Positions 1 to 7,943 of a stretch of 56,469 nt of DNA are shown here, one piece after another. Position numbers and translations under genes: made by a program. Each line of letters starts with the position of its first letter. Positions within the stretch are counted from its first letter, which is position 1. This DNA comes from Puniceicoccaceae bacterium (GTDB taxonomy: Bacteria; Verrucomicrobiota; Verrucomicrobiia; Opitutales; JAFGAQ01), in the NCBI GenBank assembly GCA_040224245.1, contig JBEGIR010000088.1, forward strand, positions 1 to 56,469. The letters run 5' to 3'. Under the pieces are notes generated by a model. That model saw only the letters and a program-made list of their open reading frames with translations, was not told the DNA's origin and searched no databases.

Positions 1-111
1 GATAAGTTCGGGGTCCTCCTGACCTTTGGCAGGAACAGGCCCCATCCCTAACAGACCATTTTCGGTGTGATAAATAAATTCACGGCCTTCCGGTACGAAG
101 GCAGCAACTTT
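1..111 (-). pseudogene. Internal fragment of 3-oxoacid CoA-transferase subunit B (ScoB/AtoA-like)
   Basis: Read on the minus strand from about 111 down to 1, the frame is open and gives PEGREFIYHTENGLLGMGP followed by an EDPELI segment. This is the signature region of CoA-transferase B subunits; the family pattern is [LF]-[HQ]-S-E-N-G, in which Glu forms the acyl-CoA thioester. Here the motif is Y-H-T-E-N-G, with the catalytic Glu codon at 61-63. Known subunits are around 210-220 residues, so this is only a slice, cut by the window start on one side and by an abrupt change to a plus-strand ndh frame near 106-118 on the other. It could be an assembly chimera or a real rearrangement. Recognition of the family is firm; the state of the gene is unknown. 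Confidence 0.72.
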
Positions 112-828
112 TTCGAAAAGGCGAAGCGGCAGCTGGAAACACTCGGTGTTGAAGTGCGCCTCAACCAGACCATCCGCAATATCGAAGAAGAATGCGTCGA
201 GCTGGAGGGGGAAACCATCGCTGCGGCCAACATTCTCTGGGGTGCAGGAGTGGCAGGCAGCCCCTTGGCAAACACACTCGGGGTAAAACTCGACCGGGCC
301 AATCGCATTGAGGTCAACCCTGATCTCAGTGTGCCAGATTTTCCGGAAGTCTTTGCCATCGGCGACCTCGCCAGTCTCGTTGACCGCAACGGGATACGCG
401 TTCCCGGAGTTTCGCCTGCTGCAATGCAAATGGGGCGACATGCGGCAAGTTTGATCGCTGATGAGCTGAAGACTGGCAACGTGCGTCAGCCCACAGAGCG
501 AACCGCCTTTGCCTACTTTGACAAGGGCATGATGGCGACCATCGGTAGATCCCGTGCTGTCGCTCAGATGGGAAAATTGAAGTTTGATGGGTTTCTGGCC
601 TGGCTGGCCTGGTTGGGCGTGCACCTGATCTTCCTCATCGACTTCCGCAACCGGATCGCCGTGCTGCTGCAGTGGTTCTATTCCTACATCAACTACAAGC
701 GTGGAGCACGCATCATCACAGGCATGGATCGCACCTTCCGCATTCGCAACCTCAAGGGCAACCCCCGCCTGCGGGCCGAACGAGAGTCCCAGCAAAAGGA
801 TCCACCTTCGGCAATGCCAGTAGTCTGA
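67..828 (+). CDS. ndh: Type II NADH dehydrogenase, 5'-truncated
   Basis: C-terminal half of a single-subunit, membrane-associated NADH:quinone oxidoreductase, which passes electrons from NADH to quinone without pumping protons. Visible features are the KRQLETLGVEV strand, the ILWGAGV segment, the FAD-binding VFAIGDLA motif, and the amphipathic tail that anchors NDH-2 to the membrane (two hydrophobic stretches around WLAWLGVHLIFLIDF, then LLQWFYSYINYKRGAR). NDH-2 proteins are usually about 400-450 residues; only about 240 homologous residues are present. The frame is closed by TAA at 49-51, and the GTG at 67 is merely the first possible start: homology begins only near 106-112. The first FAD/NADH-binding half is missing, so this copy as written cannot be functional. 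See the antisense CoA-transferase fragment. Confidence 0.85.
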   Translation: MINKFTAFRYEGSNFFEKAKRQLETLGVEVRLNQTIRNIEEECVELEGETIAAANILWGAGVAGSPLANTLGVKLDRANRIEVNPDLSVPDFPEVFAIGDLASLVDRNGIRVPGVSPAAMQMGRHAASLIADELKTGNVRQPTERTAFAYFDKGMMATIGRSRAVAQMGKLKFDGFLAWLAWLGVHLIFLIDFRNRIAVLLQWFYSYINYKRGARIITGMDRTFRIRNLKGNPRLRAERESQQKDPPSAMPVV

Positions 829-929
829 GCTGTCGTCGCCACACTGGCGTGAGGACCGAAAAATGAATCCATACGGATGATTGCGGTGGTATCCTTTGAT
901 ACATCCACAACTACGTGAGGAGGTTCTGT

Positions 930-1457
930 ATGAAAATTCAACTGCATTGCCTCGTGACCGCTGTCGGAATGCTGACGCTTCACACCGTTGTCGTAGCCGA
1001 GTCAGCGTCTGCCCCGTCCATCGCACCCGAATCACAGCCCAAGCAAAGCCTGACTGTCTTCATCGACGATGACCAGGGGGTGTTTTATCCTGAGACGGAG
1101 TGGACTCGGGAAAATCTGCTGCAATCTGCCCTGCATCAGGCAAGCCGCCATGAAAGTTCCATCCAGATCAAGGAGCTGCGCTACAACGAAACCGTACCTG
1201 ATGCAGCCACTGACACCCTTGCCCTTCGCATCCATTCGTGGAGGCGGAGTCACAGCGGATTCTACGAGTTTCGCGCCTTCGCCCACTACTACGACGGAGC
1301 AGGGACTCAACACAGCCTGGGCACCTTGACGGGCACCCAATCGAGTCTGAAGGTGTTCACGCGCTTCGATGAGCGCGATGCCTTTGAAGAAGTCGTCGAG
1401 ATGGCCTTCCGGCAGGCCTTCCGGAAAATCGAACGCTTCACATCCAACCCAACCTGA
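930..1457 (+). CDS. Small secreted protein of unknown function
   Basis: A 175-residue protein I do not recognise. The start is the ATG at 930, chosen because a strong GAGGAGG ribosome-binding sequence lies at 917-923, six bases upstream; an in-frame GTG at 915 would overlap that site. Residues 1-23 form a typical Sec signal peptide (basic start, hydrophobic core, VVVA before ESAS), so the product is exported. The mature part has no cysteines, mixed charge, and several short beta-like stretches with many aromatic residues (FYEFRAFAHYYDGAG). It has its own 5' gap and lies 311 bases ahead of modA, so operon membership with the transporter is doubtful. Confidence 0.7.
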   Translation: MKIQLHCLVTAVGMLTLHTVVVAESASAPSIAPESQPKQSLTVFIDDDQGVFYPETEWTRENLLQSALHQASRHESSIQIKELRYNETVPDAATDTLALRIHSWRRSHSGFYEFRAFAHYYDGAGTQHSLGTLTGTQSSLKVFTRFDERDAFEEVVEMAFRQAFRKIERFTSNPT

Positions 1458-1768
1458 GGTCATTCAGGTTTTCCCGCACGCGAAATCACGATTTCCCGTG
1501 ACGGGCTATATACCCCAACAGCCGCCTTGCCTGCCCTGACACCCGTTGGGCCGGGCATCGCGGCTGACATGTTTTCGAAAAACGACTGGGGAATCCGACC
1601 CACGGTTCACCCGACTTCCGCATTCCTTCGACGGCGCTGCCGACTGCCCAGCGGCACTACACCAAGCATTGCAATTTCCACGCAAGCCGCTGAAGATAAA
1701 ACCCGTTTGCAGGTTCGGTCCGCATCCTGCAGCATGGAAACCACTGCCATCCACTCGACGGTCCCATC
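1458..1768 (+). other. 311-base intergenic region upstream of modA
   Basis: No convincing gene. Overlapping open frames here read as Arg/Cys/Pro-rich shadow proteins without recognisable domains. I looked for a molybdenum-cofactor riboswitch or ModE-type palindrome, which would be expected in front of a molybdate operon, and found no confident match. The modA promoter must lie here or further upstream. Confidence 0.4.
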
Positions 1769-2527
1769 ATGAATTCCTTCCGGCTGATCTTGCTGCTCCT
1801 CTCGCCTTTGCTCTCCATTGCGCCAAGCAAGGCTTCCGCCGAACTCCGGGTTCTGGCTGCCGCCAGCCTCTCCGATGCCTTGCAGGGGGTCGGGGAACAC
1901 TACACGGAAACCACGGGAGAATCCGTCCGTTTCAGCTTTGGTTCCTCTGGAGCGTTGGCGCGGCAAATCCGCGAAGGAGTTCCCGCCGATGTGTTTGTCT
2001 CAGCGGATGCACTGCACATGGATCAGCTGGAGTCCGAAGCACTGCTGCTGGACGGGAGCCGCCGCACGATATTGCGCAACGCGCTTGTACTCATTGTCGA
2101 TGCACGGCAGGGGCCGACGATTGCCAGTCTGCAGGATCTCACGGGGGCCGCAATTCGACGCCTTGCGGTGGGCGAACCCGCAACTGTGCCGGCCGGCACC
2201 TACGCCAAAACCATTTTGGAGCAGGCCGGTCTTTGGGCTGTGCTGGAACCCAAAATCGTTCCGCTTCACAACGTTCGCTCGGTGCTGGCTGCTGTGGAAG
2301 CGGGCAACGCTGACGCTGGCTTTGTCTACCGGACCGATGCCCTGATCTCCAGTCGGGTGACCATTGCGGTCTCCATTCCCACCCAAACGGGTCCGGACAT
2401 TCGCTATCCTGCAGCTGTCTTGCAGCAGTCGACCCAAACGCGAGCAGCACAGGCATTTGTGGACTACCTCATCAGCCCCGATGCGCAACGCATTTTCGAA
2501 CGCTACGGCTTTCTGCCCGGGCATTGA
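1769..2527 (+). CDS. modA: Molybdate ABC transporter, substrate-binding protein
   Basis: Periplasmic binding protein that captures molybdate (or tungstate) and delivers it to ModBC. The 252-residue length is normal for ModA. Residues 1-24 are a signal peptide ending in SKASA. The mature start LRVLAAASLSDAL and the GSSGALARQIREG and PADVFVSAD segments are diagnostic of ModA and contribute oxyanion ligands; the C-terminal GFVYRTDA and FVDYLISPDAQ segments also match. It is the first gene of a modABC operon: modB starts three bases after its stop. No Shine-Dalgarno sequence is obvious before the ATG. Identity as ModA is firm; molybdate versus tungstate preference cannot be read from sequence. 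Confidence 0.95.
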   Translation: MNSFRLILLLLSPLLSIAPSKASAELRVLAAASLSDALQGVGEHYTETTGESVRFSFGSSGALARQIREGVPADVFVSADALHMDQLESEALLLDGSRRTILRNALVLIVDARQGPTIASLQDLTGAAIRRLAVGEPATVPAGTYAKTILEQAGLWAVLEPKIVPLHNVRSVLAAVEAGNADAGFVYRTDALISSRVTIAVSIPTQTGPDIRYPAAVLQQSTQTRAAQAFVDYLISPDAQRIFERYGFLPGH

Positions 2528-2530
2528 CAC

Positions 2531-3196
2531 ATGCACGCGCTATTCGAAATCACGCTTTTTACACTGGGCATTGCCCTGTTGAGCACCCTGCTCATCCTTC
2601 CAGGTGGCATCGCTCTGGGTTGGCTGCTCGCACATCGCCAGTGGCCGGGTAAAGTGCTCGTGGAAACCCTCGTCACACTTCCCCTGGTCATTCCTCCCGT
2701 GGCGACCGGACTGATCCTGCTGAAGCTCTTCGGACGCAGGGGGCCGATCGGCGCATTTCTGGAGCAGGCCCTGGGGGTGGAAATTGTCTTCACCTGGAAA
2801 GCGGTGGTCCTGGCCACTGCCGTGATGGCCTTTCCCCTGATGGTCCGCGCTGCACGCGTTGCCTTTGAGGAGGTCAACCCTCGCCTGATCGAAGCAGCGC
2901 GAACACTGGGGGCTGACAGGTTGGATGCGTTTTTGACCGTGACCCTTCCACTAGCAAAACGCGGTCTGCTGGCTGGCACCGTGCTCTCCTTTGCCCGTTC
3001 CCTTGGGGAGTTCGGTGCAACCGTGATGCTCGCAGGCATGATCCCCGGTAAAACCATCACGCTCGCACTGGGAATTTATCACGAGGTGCAACTGGGTCGG
3101 GACGAGCGCGCTTTGGGTCTGCTGTTGATCTCCACCAGTCTCGCCTTTCTCGCCGTATGGGCGAGCGAACACCTGCTCCGGAGGAGGCATGCATGA
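2531..3196 (+). CDS. modB: Molybdate ABC transporter, permease
   Basis: Inner-membrane permease subunit of the molybdate importer, 221 residues with about five membrane helices. The cytoplasmic EAA loop that docks onto the ATPase is at residues 121-149 (EAARTLGADRLDAF then TLPLAKRGLLAG). The helix motif TLVTLPLVIPPVATG and the SLGEFGATVMLAG segment are characteristic of ModB. The gene follows modA by three bases and its stop overlaps the modC start by four bases (ATGA at 3193-3196), so the three subunits should be translationally coupled. Complete and apparently functional. Confidence 0.95.
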   Translation: MHALFEITLFTLGIALLSTLLILPGGIALGWLLAHRQWPGKVLVETLVTLPLVIPPVATGLILLKLFGRRGPIGAFLEQALGVEIVFTWKAVVLATAVMAFPLMVRAARVAFEEVNPRLIEAARTLGADRLDAFLTVTLPLAKRGLLAGTVLSFARSLGEFGATVMLAGMIPGKTITLALGIYHEVQLGRDERALGLLLISTSLAFLAVWASEHLLRRRHA

Positions 3197-4296
3197 ACGA
3201 TACTGACACGATCTCCGGTATCCAGATCCAGCTCGAGTTGGAGTATCCCGGGTTTCGCCTGGATGTGGACATGCAGCTGCCCGGGCGCGGCGTTTCCGCC
3301 TTCTTTGGCCCCTCCGGCTGTGGCAAGACCACCTTGCTTCGCATCCTCGCTGGATTGGAGCGCCGTGCGACCGGACGCATAGTTATCGGTGATGACCTGT
3401 GGATGGACAGCACGGCAAGGACGTTTGTACCCACCCACCAGCGTAGCATTGGCTATGTGTTTCAAGATGCCCAACTCTTTCCCCATTTGTCCGTTTCTGA
3501 AAACCTTGACTACGGACAGCGACGGGCACTGGCACGTGGTCGGAATCTTCCAGTTGACCGCTCCAGCACGATTGAACTGCTGGGCATAGGCGGATTGTTG
3601 CAGCGTAACCCGGAAACCCTGTCCGGTGGAGAACGGCAACGCGTTGCCATCGCGCGTGCGTTACTTGCGGGTCCACGTCTGCTGCTGCTTGACGAACCCC
3701 TTGCATCTCTGGATCTCGACCGGAAACGGGAGGTTTTACCCTACCTGGAGCGCCTGCACCAAAGCCTGCAGATCCCGGTGCTGCTCGTCAGTCACGCTCT
3801 GGAGGAAATCGTACGCATCGCGGATCACTTGAGTCTGATTCGGGATGGCCGGATGGTGGCAAGCGGACCGCTGCTGCAGATTCTCAGCCGCATGGATCTA
3901 CCGGAGGTTCGCTCCCACGACATGGGAGTGGTTCTGGAAGGGATCGTGACCGGCAACGATGAAGCCTTTGGTCTGGTGGTGGTGAGCGCCCCTGGAGTTC
4001 AGCTGGTAGTGCCACACGCCCCGATGCCACTTCACAGCGTGATCCGCCTGCAAATTCTTCCCGGCGATGTCAGTCTCACGCTTGAGCCAACACCGCTAAG
4101 TAGTGTGCTCAACCAGATTCCAGCCTGCATTCAGTCCATTGAATCTGCACATGGCAGTGCCCATGTGCAGGTATTGCTCGACGCAGGAGGCTCGCCACTG
4201 ATCGCGCGCATCACCCGTCGATCCTGTGAACGGCTGTCATTGAAGCCCGGACAAGCACTCTGGGCCCACATCAAAGCAGTCGCAGTCGTGGTATGA
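3193..4296 (+). CDS. modC: Molybdate ABC transporter, ATP-binding protein
   Basis: ATPase subunit that powers molybdate uptake, 367 residues. I place the start at ATG 3193 because a GGAGGAGG-type ribosome-binding site lies six to seven bases upstream and the ATGA overlaps the modB stop; a longer frame from 3157 would only add residues encoded inside modB. Visible motifs are Walker A GPSGCGKTT (39-47), Q-loop QDAQLF (91-96), signature LSGGE (143-147), Walker B LLLLDEP (163-169) and the switch His at 201. The C-terminal 90 residues form the MOP/TOBE-like regulatory domain that binds molybdate in ModC proteins. The next gene, deoC, is convergent. Confidence 0.95.
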   Translation: MNDTDTISGIQIQLELEYPGFRLDVDMQLPGRGVSAFFGPSGCGKTTLLRILAGLERRATGRIVIGDDLWMDSTARTFVPTHQRSIGYVFQDAQLFPHLSVSENLDYGQRRALARGRNLPVDRSSTIELLGIGGLLQRNPETLSGGERQRVAIARALLAGPRLLLLDEPLASLDLDRKREVLPYLERLHQSLQIPVLLVSHALEEIVRIADHLSLIRDGRMVASGPLLQILSRMDLPEVRSHDMGVVLEGIVTGNDEAFGLVVVSAPGVQLVVPHAPMPLHSVIRLQILPGDVSLTLEPTPLSSVLNQIPACIQSIESAHGSAHVQVLLDAGGSPLIARITRRSCERLSLKPGQALWAHIKAVAVVV

Positions 4297-4338
4297 TAAT
4301 GTGCAGTAGCGAACTCGCACCTGCCGATTGCACGGCAC

Positions 4339-5034
4339 TCAATACGCTCCGCTGCCCTGTCCTTGTTTACCAGTCTTAAACTCCTCGATGATTGCGATCG
4401 CGGCAGAGAGTCCGAGGCGATCTGCACCCGCATCGATCAGGGCAAGCGCATCGGTGAGATTGCGGATGCCGCCAGCAGCCTTCAGTTGGATGTTTTCTCG
4501 TCGGTTTGCTTTCCAAAGTGCAATGGTTTCGACTGTAGCTCCAGCACTTCCAAATCCAGTCGAGGTCTTGATAAAATCGACCTCGGCCGCCTCGCAAATG
4601 CGCAGAGCATCCAGCTGGAGCGACTCCGACAGGTAGCAAGTCTCAACGATCACCTTGAGTAGCACCCCCATGTCGTGAGCGGTCTGCGACAGCTGCTTCA
4701 GCTCTGATTCCACGAAGATCGAATTGCCCGCAATCAGCTCTGCATAGTTGGCAACTACATCGACCTCATCCGCACCATTTTTCGCGGCTTCCCGAATCTC
4801 TGCAGCTTTTGCCGCAGTCGAAAATCGGCCAGATGGAAACCCCGCAACCGTGCCCACCTTCACGCCCGTCCCTGCAAGCACGTCGCTGGCGAGCTTGACG
4901 CTGGTGGGATACAACATCACCGAATAGGCCTTCACAGCCGTAGCGTCTGCACACAGCTGGCGAATGTCGGAGACCGTAGCGTCCAATCGAAGATTCGTCG
5001 CATCAAAATATCGGGCAAGCGATTCAGGTGTCAT
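4339..5034 (-). CDS. deoC: Deoxyribose-phosphate aldolase
   Basis: Cytoplasmic class I aldolase that splits 2-deoxyribose 5-phosphate into glyceraldehyde 3-phosphate and acetaldehyde, in deoxynucleoside breakdown. The 231-residue length is normal for the short DeoC group. The Schiff-base lysine is K156 in DFIKTSTGF, the proton-relay lysine is K185 in LKAAGGIR, and the catalytic aspartate is D92 in ADEVDVV. LKVIVETCYL and the VGTVAGFPSG strand also match. It is downstream of rbsK by 90 bases on the same strand, and the pair makes sense as a pentose/deoxypentose salvage unit. No clear ribosome-binding site precedes the ATG. It converges on modC with only 42 bases between. Confidence 0.93.
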   Translation of the reverse strand: MTPESLARYFDATNLRLDATVSDIRQLCADATAVKAYSVMLYPTSVKLASDVLAGTGVKVGTVAGFPSGRFSTAAKAAEIREAAKNGADEVDVVANYAELIAGNSIFVESELKQLSQTAHDMGVLLKVIVETCYLSESLQLDALRICEAAEVDFIKTSTGFGSAGATVETIALWKANRRENIQLKAAGGIRNLTDALALIDAGADRLGLSAAIAIIEEFKTGKQGQGSGAY

Positions 5035-5124
5035 GCGGGCATTCTACAAATTCGCTGCTTGAATTGAAAAGCCTGGAATCGGATGCCTTGTCGGATTTCC
5101 ACACTTGACCACCTGCATACCCCC

Positions 5125-6087
5125 TCAGATGTGCATTGAATGATCCTCAAGGTAAGCTTCAATCGCGGCCATGCGCGGCATCGCCGGAGCCGTTCCCGGC
5201 TGGGTAACAGAAAGCCCAGCCACCACAACACCATAGCGAATTGCACGATCCAGATCCTGCCCATACTTCACCCATCCTGCGGAAAATCCCCCCACAAACG
5301 CATCGCCTGCGCCTGTGGTATCCACCACTTCGATGTCATCCAGCGGCAAAAACGATGCACAGCGATCCACTGTTGACAGAAAGGCACCCCGAGCGCCCAG
5401 CGTGAGAATCACTGTCGGCACCTGCAGCCGTCGGCAAAGCGTGTGTAGTTCGGCACTCGTGAGTTGTTCGAGCGTCGTGTCGTTCAGGGATGCAAACTCT
5501 TCAGGATGCAATAATTTCAGCAGCCGCACAAACTCCGTTTCATTGGGGATCAACACATCGACCCACTGCAGAATCGCCAGTGGAAAATCATCGCGCATCG
5601 GAGCCGGATTGAGCACCGTACAGGCTCCCATTTCGCGACCACGGCGCATGGCCGTGATGGAGGCCTCAAGGTGAGTCTCCAGTTGGGTCACCACGATCCC
5701 TGCTGCATCCGGAAGTCGTTCAGAAACCACAGCCTCTGTCATCGCATCGCTGGCTCCCACGGAAACCACGATTTCATTCTGTCCATCTGCATTTACCAAA
5801 ATGGCAGCCGCACCGGTTGAGCGCCGGGTATCGTGCAACCAGCGCGCATCCACTCCTTCGGCCTCATGAAATTGAGTTGCCACTTCCGCAAATGCATCGC
5901 CACCCACTGCCCCTACAAAAACCACTTCACCTCCCGACCGCCGCGCGGCAATCGCCTGATTCGATCCCTTGCCACCTGGTCCCGTCGCAAAATTGCCGAT
6001 CACCGTTTCTCCGGGGCTGGGAAACTGGCGGGTGAAAAACGTGAGATCCTGGACGTAGCTTCCAACGACAACGATTGCGCTCTGCAT
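5125..6087 (-). CDS. rbsK: Ribokinase (PfkB family)
   Basis: Phosphorylates ribose to ribose 5-phosphate using ATP. It is 320 residues, normal for the family. The substrate motif GPGGKGSNQA is at residues 37-45 and the catalytic DTTGAGDAF at 256-264, with Asp262 as the general base; LTLGARGAF (229-236) is the ATP-contact region. It is the first gene of an rbsK-deoC pair on the minus strand. Its start faces the next plus-strand gene, so the short region 6088-6152 must carry both promoters. Deoxyribokinase activity is a real alternative given the deoC neighbour; sequence alone does not separate the two. Confidence 0.9.
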   Translation of the reverse strand: MQSAIVVVGSYVQDLTFFTRQFPSPGETVIGNFATGPGGKGSNQAIAARRSGGEVVFVGAVGGDAFAEVATQFHEAEGVDARWLHDTRRSTGAAAILVNADGQNEIVVSVGASDAMTEAVVSERLPDAAGIVVTQLETHLEASITAMRRGREMGACTVLNPAPMRDDFPLAILQWVDVLIPNETEFVRLLKLLHPEEFASLNDTTLEQLTSAELHTLCRRLQVPTVILTLGARGAFLSTVDRCASFLPLDDIEVVDTTGAGDAFVGGFSAGWVKYGQDLDRAIRYGVVVAGLSVTQPGTAPAMPRMAAIEAYLEDHSMHI

Positions 6088-6152
6088 GATGATTGAAGGC
6101 TAAGAAAAACAGGGAGCTGGCACAAGCGGGAATCCCGCTTCAAGGAGTGCAA

Positions 6153-7925
6153 ATGCAACGCAAGATTCTTGCCGACTCAGCATTGCATCCGGACCAGGAA
6201 TTTCTAAGCTGCATTGTGGTCATGCGAATTCGTCATCTCCTTCAATGCTGCGCACCTGTGCTTCTGGGCAATCCGATCCTGCTTTCACTGTGCCATGCGA
6301 TCACGATTGAGCTGCAGCGGCCTTCCGACCAACCCGAGGCGTTCTTTTTTCAGGCCAACCACTGGTCCCCTTTTTTTACGGAACTCAACGTGCTCGAACT
6401 GAGTGGAACCCTAAGCGATGAGCGGGTTTCATTTCTCCTGTTACGCGTCAACGACCAGCTCTTTCCCCTTGGACCTGACGAAGGTCAATTCAACACTCGG
6501 ATTCAACTTGACCCCGGACCCAACCACATTCAGGTGGAATCCAATCTGCGTCACCTTCAAACGGCTGAGCAGACTGTGTATCGCGTGGAGCCCGCGCGTT
6601 TGTTGGAAATCAAAGAACAGGTAATGGGGGGTGCGGCATCATCGGTAAACTGGCAGCACTCCGAAAAAGACCAACCTGAAGTCATGCGCGTGCAACTGCG
6701 CTCGCCCATGATTCAAGTGACCGGGATTCGTGGAACCGAACCCGTCGTGGAACTCAAGGTGAAGGACCCCTACAACAATACGCTCCCCGTGGAACTCATC
6801 GGGGATCGCGAATTCACCGTCGCCTACACGGCAAGGGAACGAAGCACCTACCTCGATTTCATCTCTTCACTCAACAACCGTGAGCTGCGCCGTGAACGGC
6901 TGCAACTCGAACTCGAGGGTCTGATACAGCTGGCGCCTTCCACACCTGAAAACCCGGATGGTTGGAGCCTGTGGAACCCCAAGACCAACACCGCCCGCGT
7001 TCAACTTGATACGTTTACCCTTGCCGGTTCGCTCTTCGCCGTCTCCGAGGGGGAAGTGGAAATCGTGATGGGAGTTGATGTCATGAAGGTCCCGGTGGTC
7101 AACCACCAGTTCGAGGCACAACTCCCCTTGCGTCACAACCAGCTCAACCGTGGACGGGTGAGGGTTACGCTCAACAACCAGTCTTTTTTTGAATCCTTTC
7201 AAATTGAGCAACGGGAACCCGTCGTCAACGTCGGGGGATTGCAGCGTTTCCAGATCGATGGCAGTGTATTGGTTCCTGAAACACCCCTGGAGGTTCGACC
7301 AGGCAGCACACTGCGGCTGCCACGCGGAGTATTGCGCCTGTTCGGAAATGCACAGTTTGAGGGAAACCTGCGACTGGTGCTCGAACGCAGTCCAGATGGA
7401 ACTTCCATCGTGATCAGTGAATCCACCGGTCCCTTTGAAATCCATATTCCGCTCGAACCCGGTGAAGCGGGCTACCATCTGTTGCTCGAAGGGGGTGGTT
7501 TTTCGCGTCCCTACTATTCCTTCCATGCAGAGGTGCAGGAAGCCATCAAGGTGGATGCCGTAAACTACCTGCCCTATCGCAGTGGATTGATCGAACTGAC
7601 ACGACCCGAGCTGCTGCTGCGCGGTCGGGTGATGGGTGTACAGCGTGGATTGATGCAGCTGGAGTTAGGTGATGTGGTACAGTCGATTCCCGTGTTGCAG
7701 GAGCGTTTTGAAATGGATCAGGCATTACCGGTACCGGAGGGGTGCGATCACTTCAAGCTCAGCCTGCAGGCAGGGGAGCTGACCCTGGAGAAACAGTTTG
7801 AAATCCAACTCGCGGGCGAAGATCCAGTTGTTCCGGCAACGACTGTACCTTCGGAAAGCCCAGCCGCCCCCGTATCCGAAGCCGTTGATGGTGCTCCAGA
7901 GACTCCGGCGACAGCTGACACCTGA
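6153..7925 (+). CDS. Large exported protein of unknown function
   Basis: About 590 residues with no domain I recognise. I chose ATG 6153 because AAGGAG at 6142-6147 is ideally spaced. An ATG at 6222 is the alternative: it lacks a ribosome-binding site but begins exactly at a signal-like peptide (MRIRHLLQ then a hydrophobic stretch ending SLCHA). Either way the protein is exported. The mature part is rich in short beta strands and repeated phrases such as VELKVKDPYNN and VRVTLNNQSFF, which suggests several Ig-like or carbohydrate-binding-like beta domains. The last 35 residues are a Pro/Ala/Thr/Glu linker-like tail. It faces rbsK divergently and the dehydratase convergently, so it is probably a single-gene unit. 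Confidence 0.75.
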   Translation: MQRKILADSALHPDQEFLSCIVVMRIRHLLQCCAPVLLGNPILLSLCHAITIELQRPSDQPEAFFFQANHWSPFFTELNVLELSGTLSDERVSFLLLRVNDQLFPLGPDEGQFNTRIQLDPGPNHIQVESNLRHLQTAEQTVYRVEPARLLEIKEQVMGGAASSVNWQHSEKDQPEVMRVQLRSPMIQVTGIRGTEPVVELKVKDPYNNTLPVELIGDREFTVAYTARERSTYLDFISSLNNRELRRERLQLELEGLIQLAPSTPENPDGWSLWNPKTNTARVQLDTFTLAGSLFAVSEGEVEIVMGVDVMKVPVVNHQFEAQLPLRHNQLNRGRVRVTLNNQSFFESFQIEQREPVVNVGGLQRFQIDGSVLVPETPLEVRPGSTLRLPRGVLRLFGNAQFEGNLRLVLERSPDGTSIVISESTGPFEIHIPLEPGEAGYHLLLEGGGFSRPYYSFHAEVQEAIKVDAVNYLPYRSGLIELTRPELLLRGRVMGVQRGLMQLELGDVVQSIPVLQERFEMDQALPVPEGCDHFKLSLQAGELTLEKQFEIQLAGEDPVVPATTVPSESPAAPVSEAVDGAPETPATADT

Positions 7926-7943
7926 CTTGAGGCATGATCCTGC

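Noticed and set aside
1458-1768. Moco riboswitch or ModE operator before modA
   Set aside because: The position is right, but I could not find the conserved riboswitch core or a ModE-type palindrome; a covariance-model search would be needed.
1546-2313. 255-codon plus-strand frame overlapping modA
   Set aside because: Rich in Arg, Cys, Gly and His with no domain; it is a shadow of modA, whose frame is a clear ModA.
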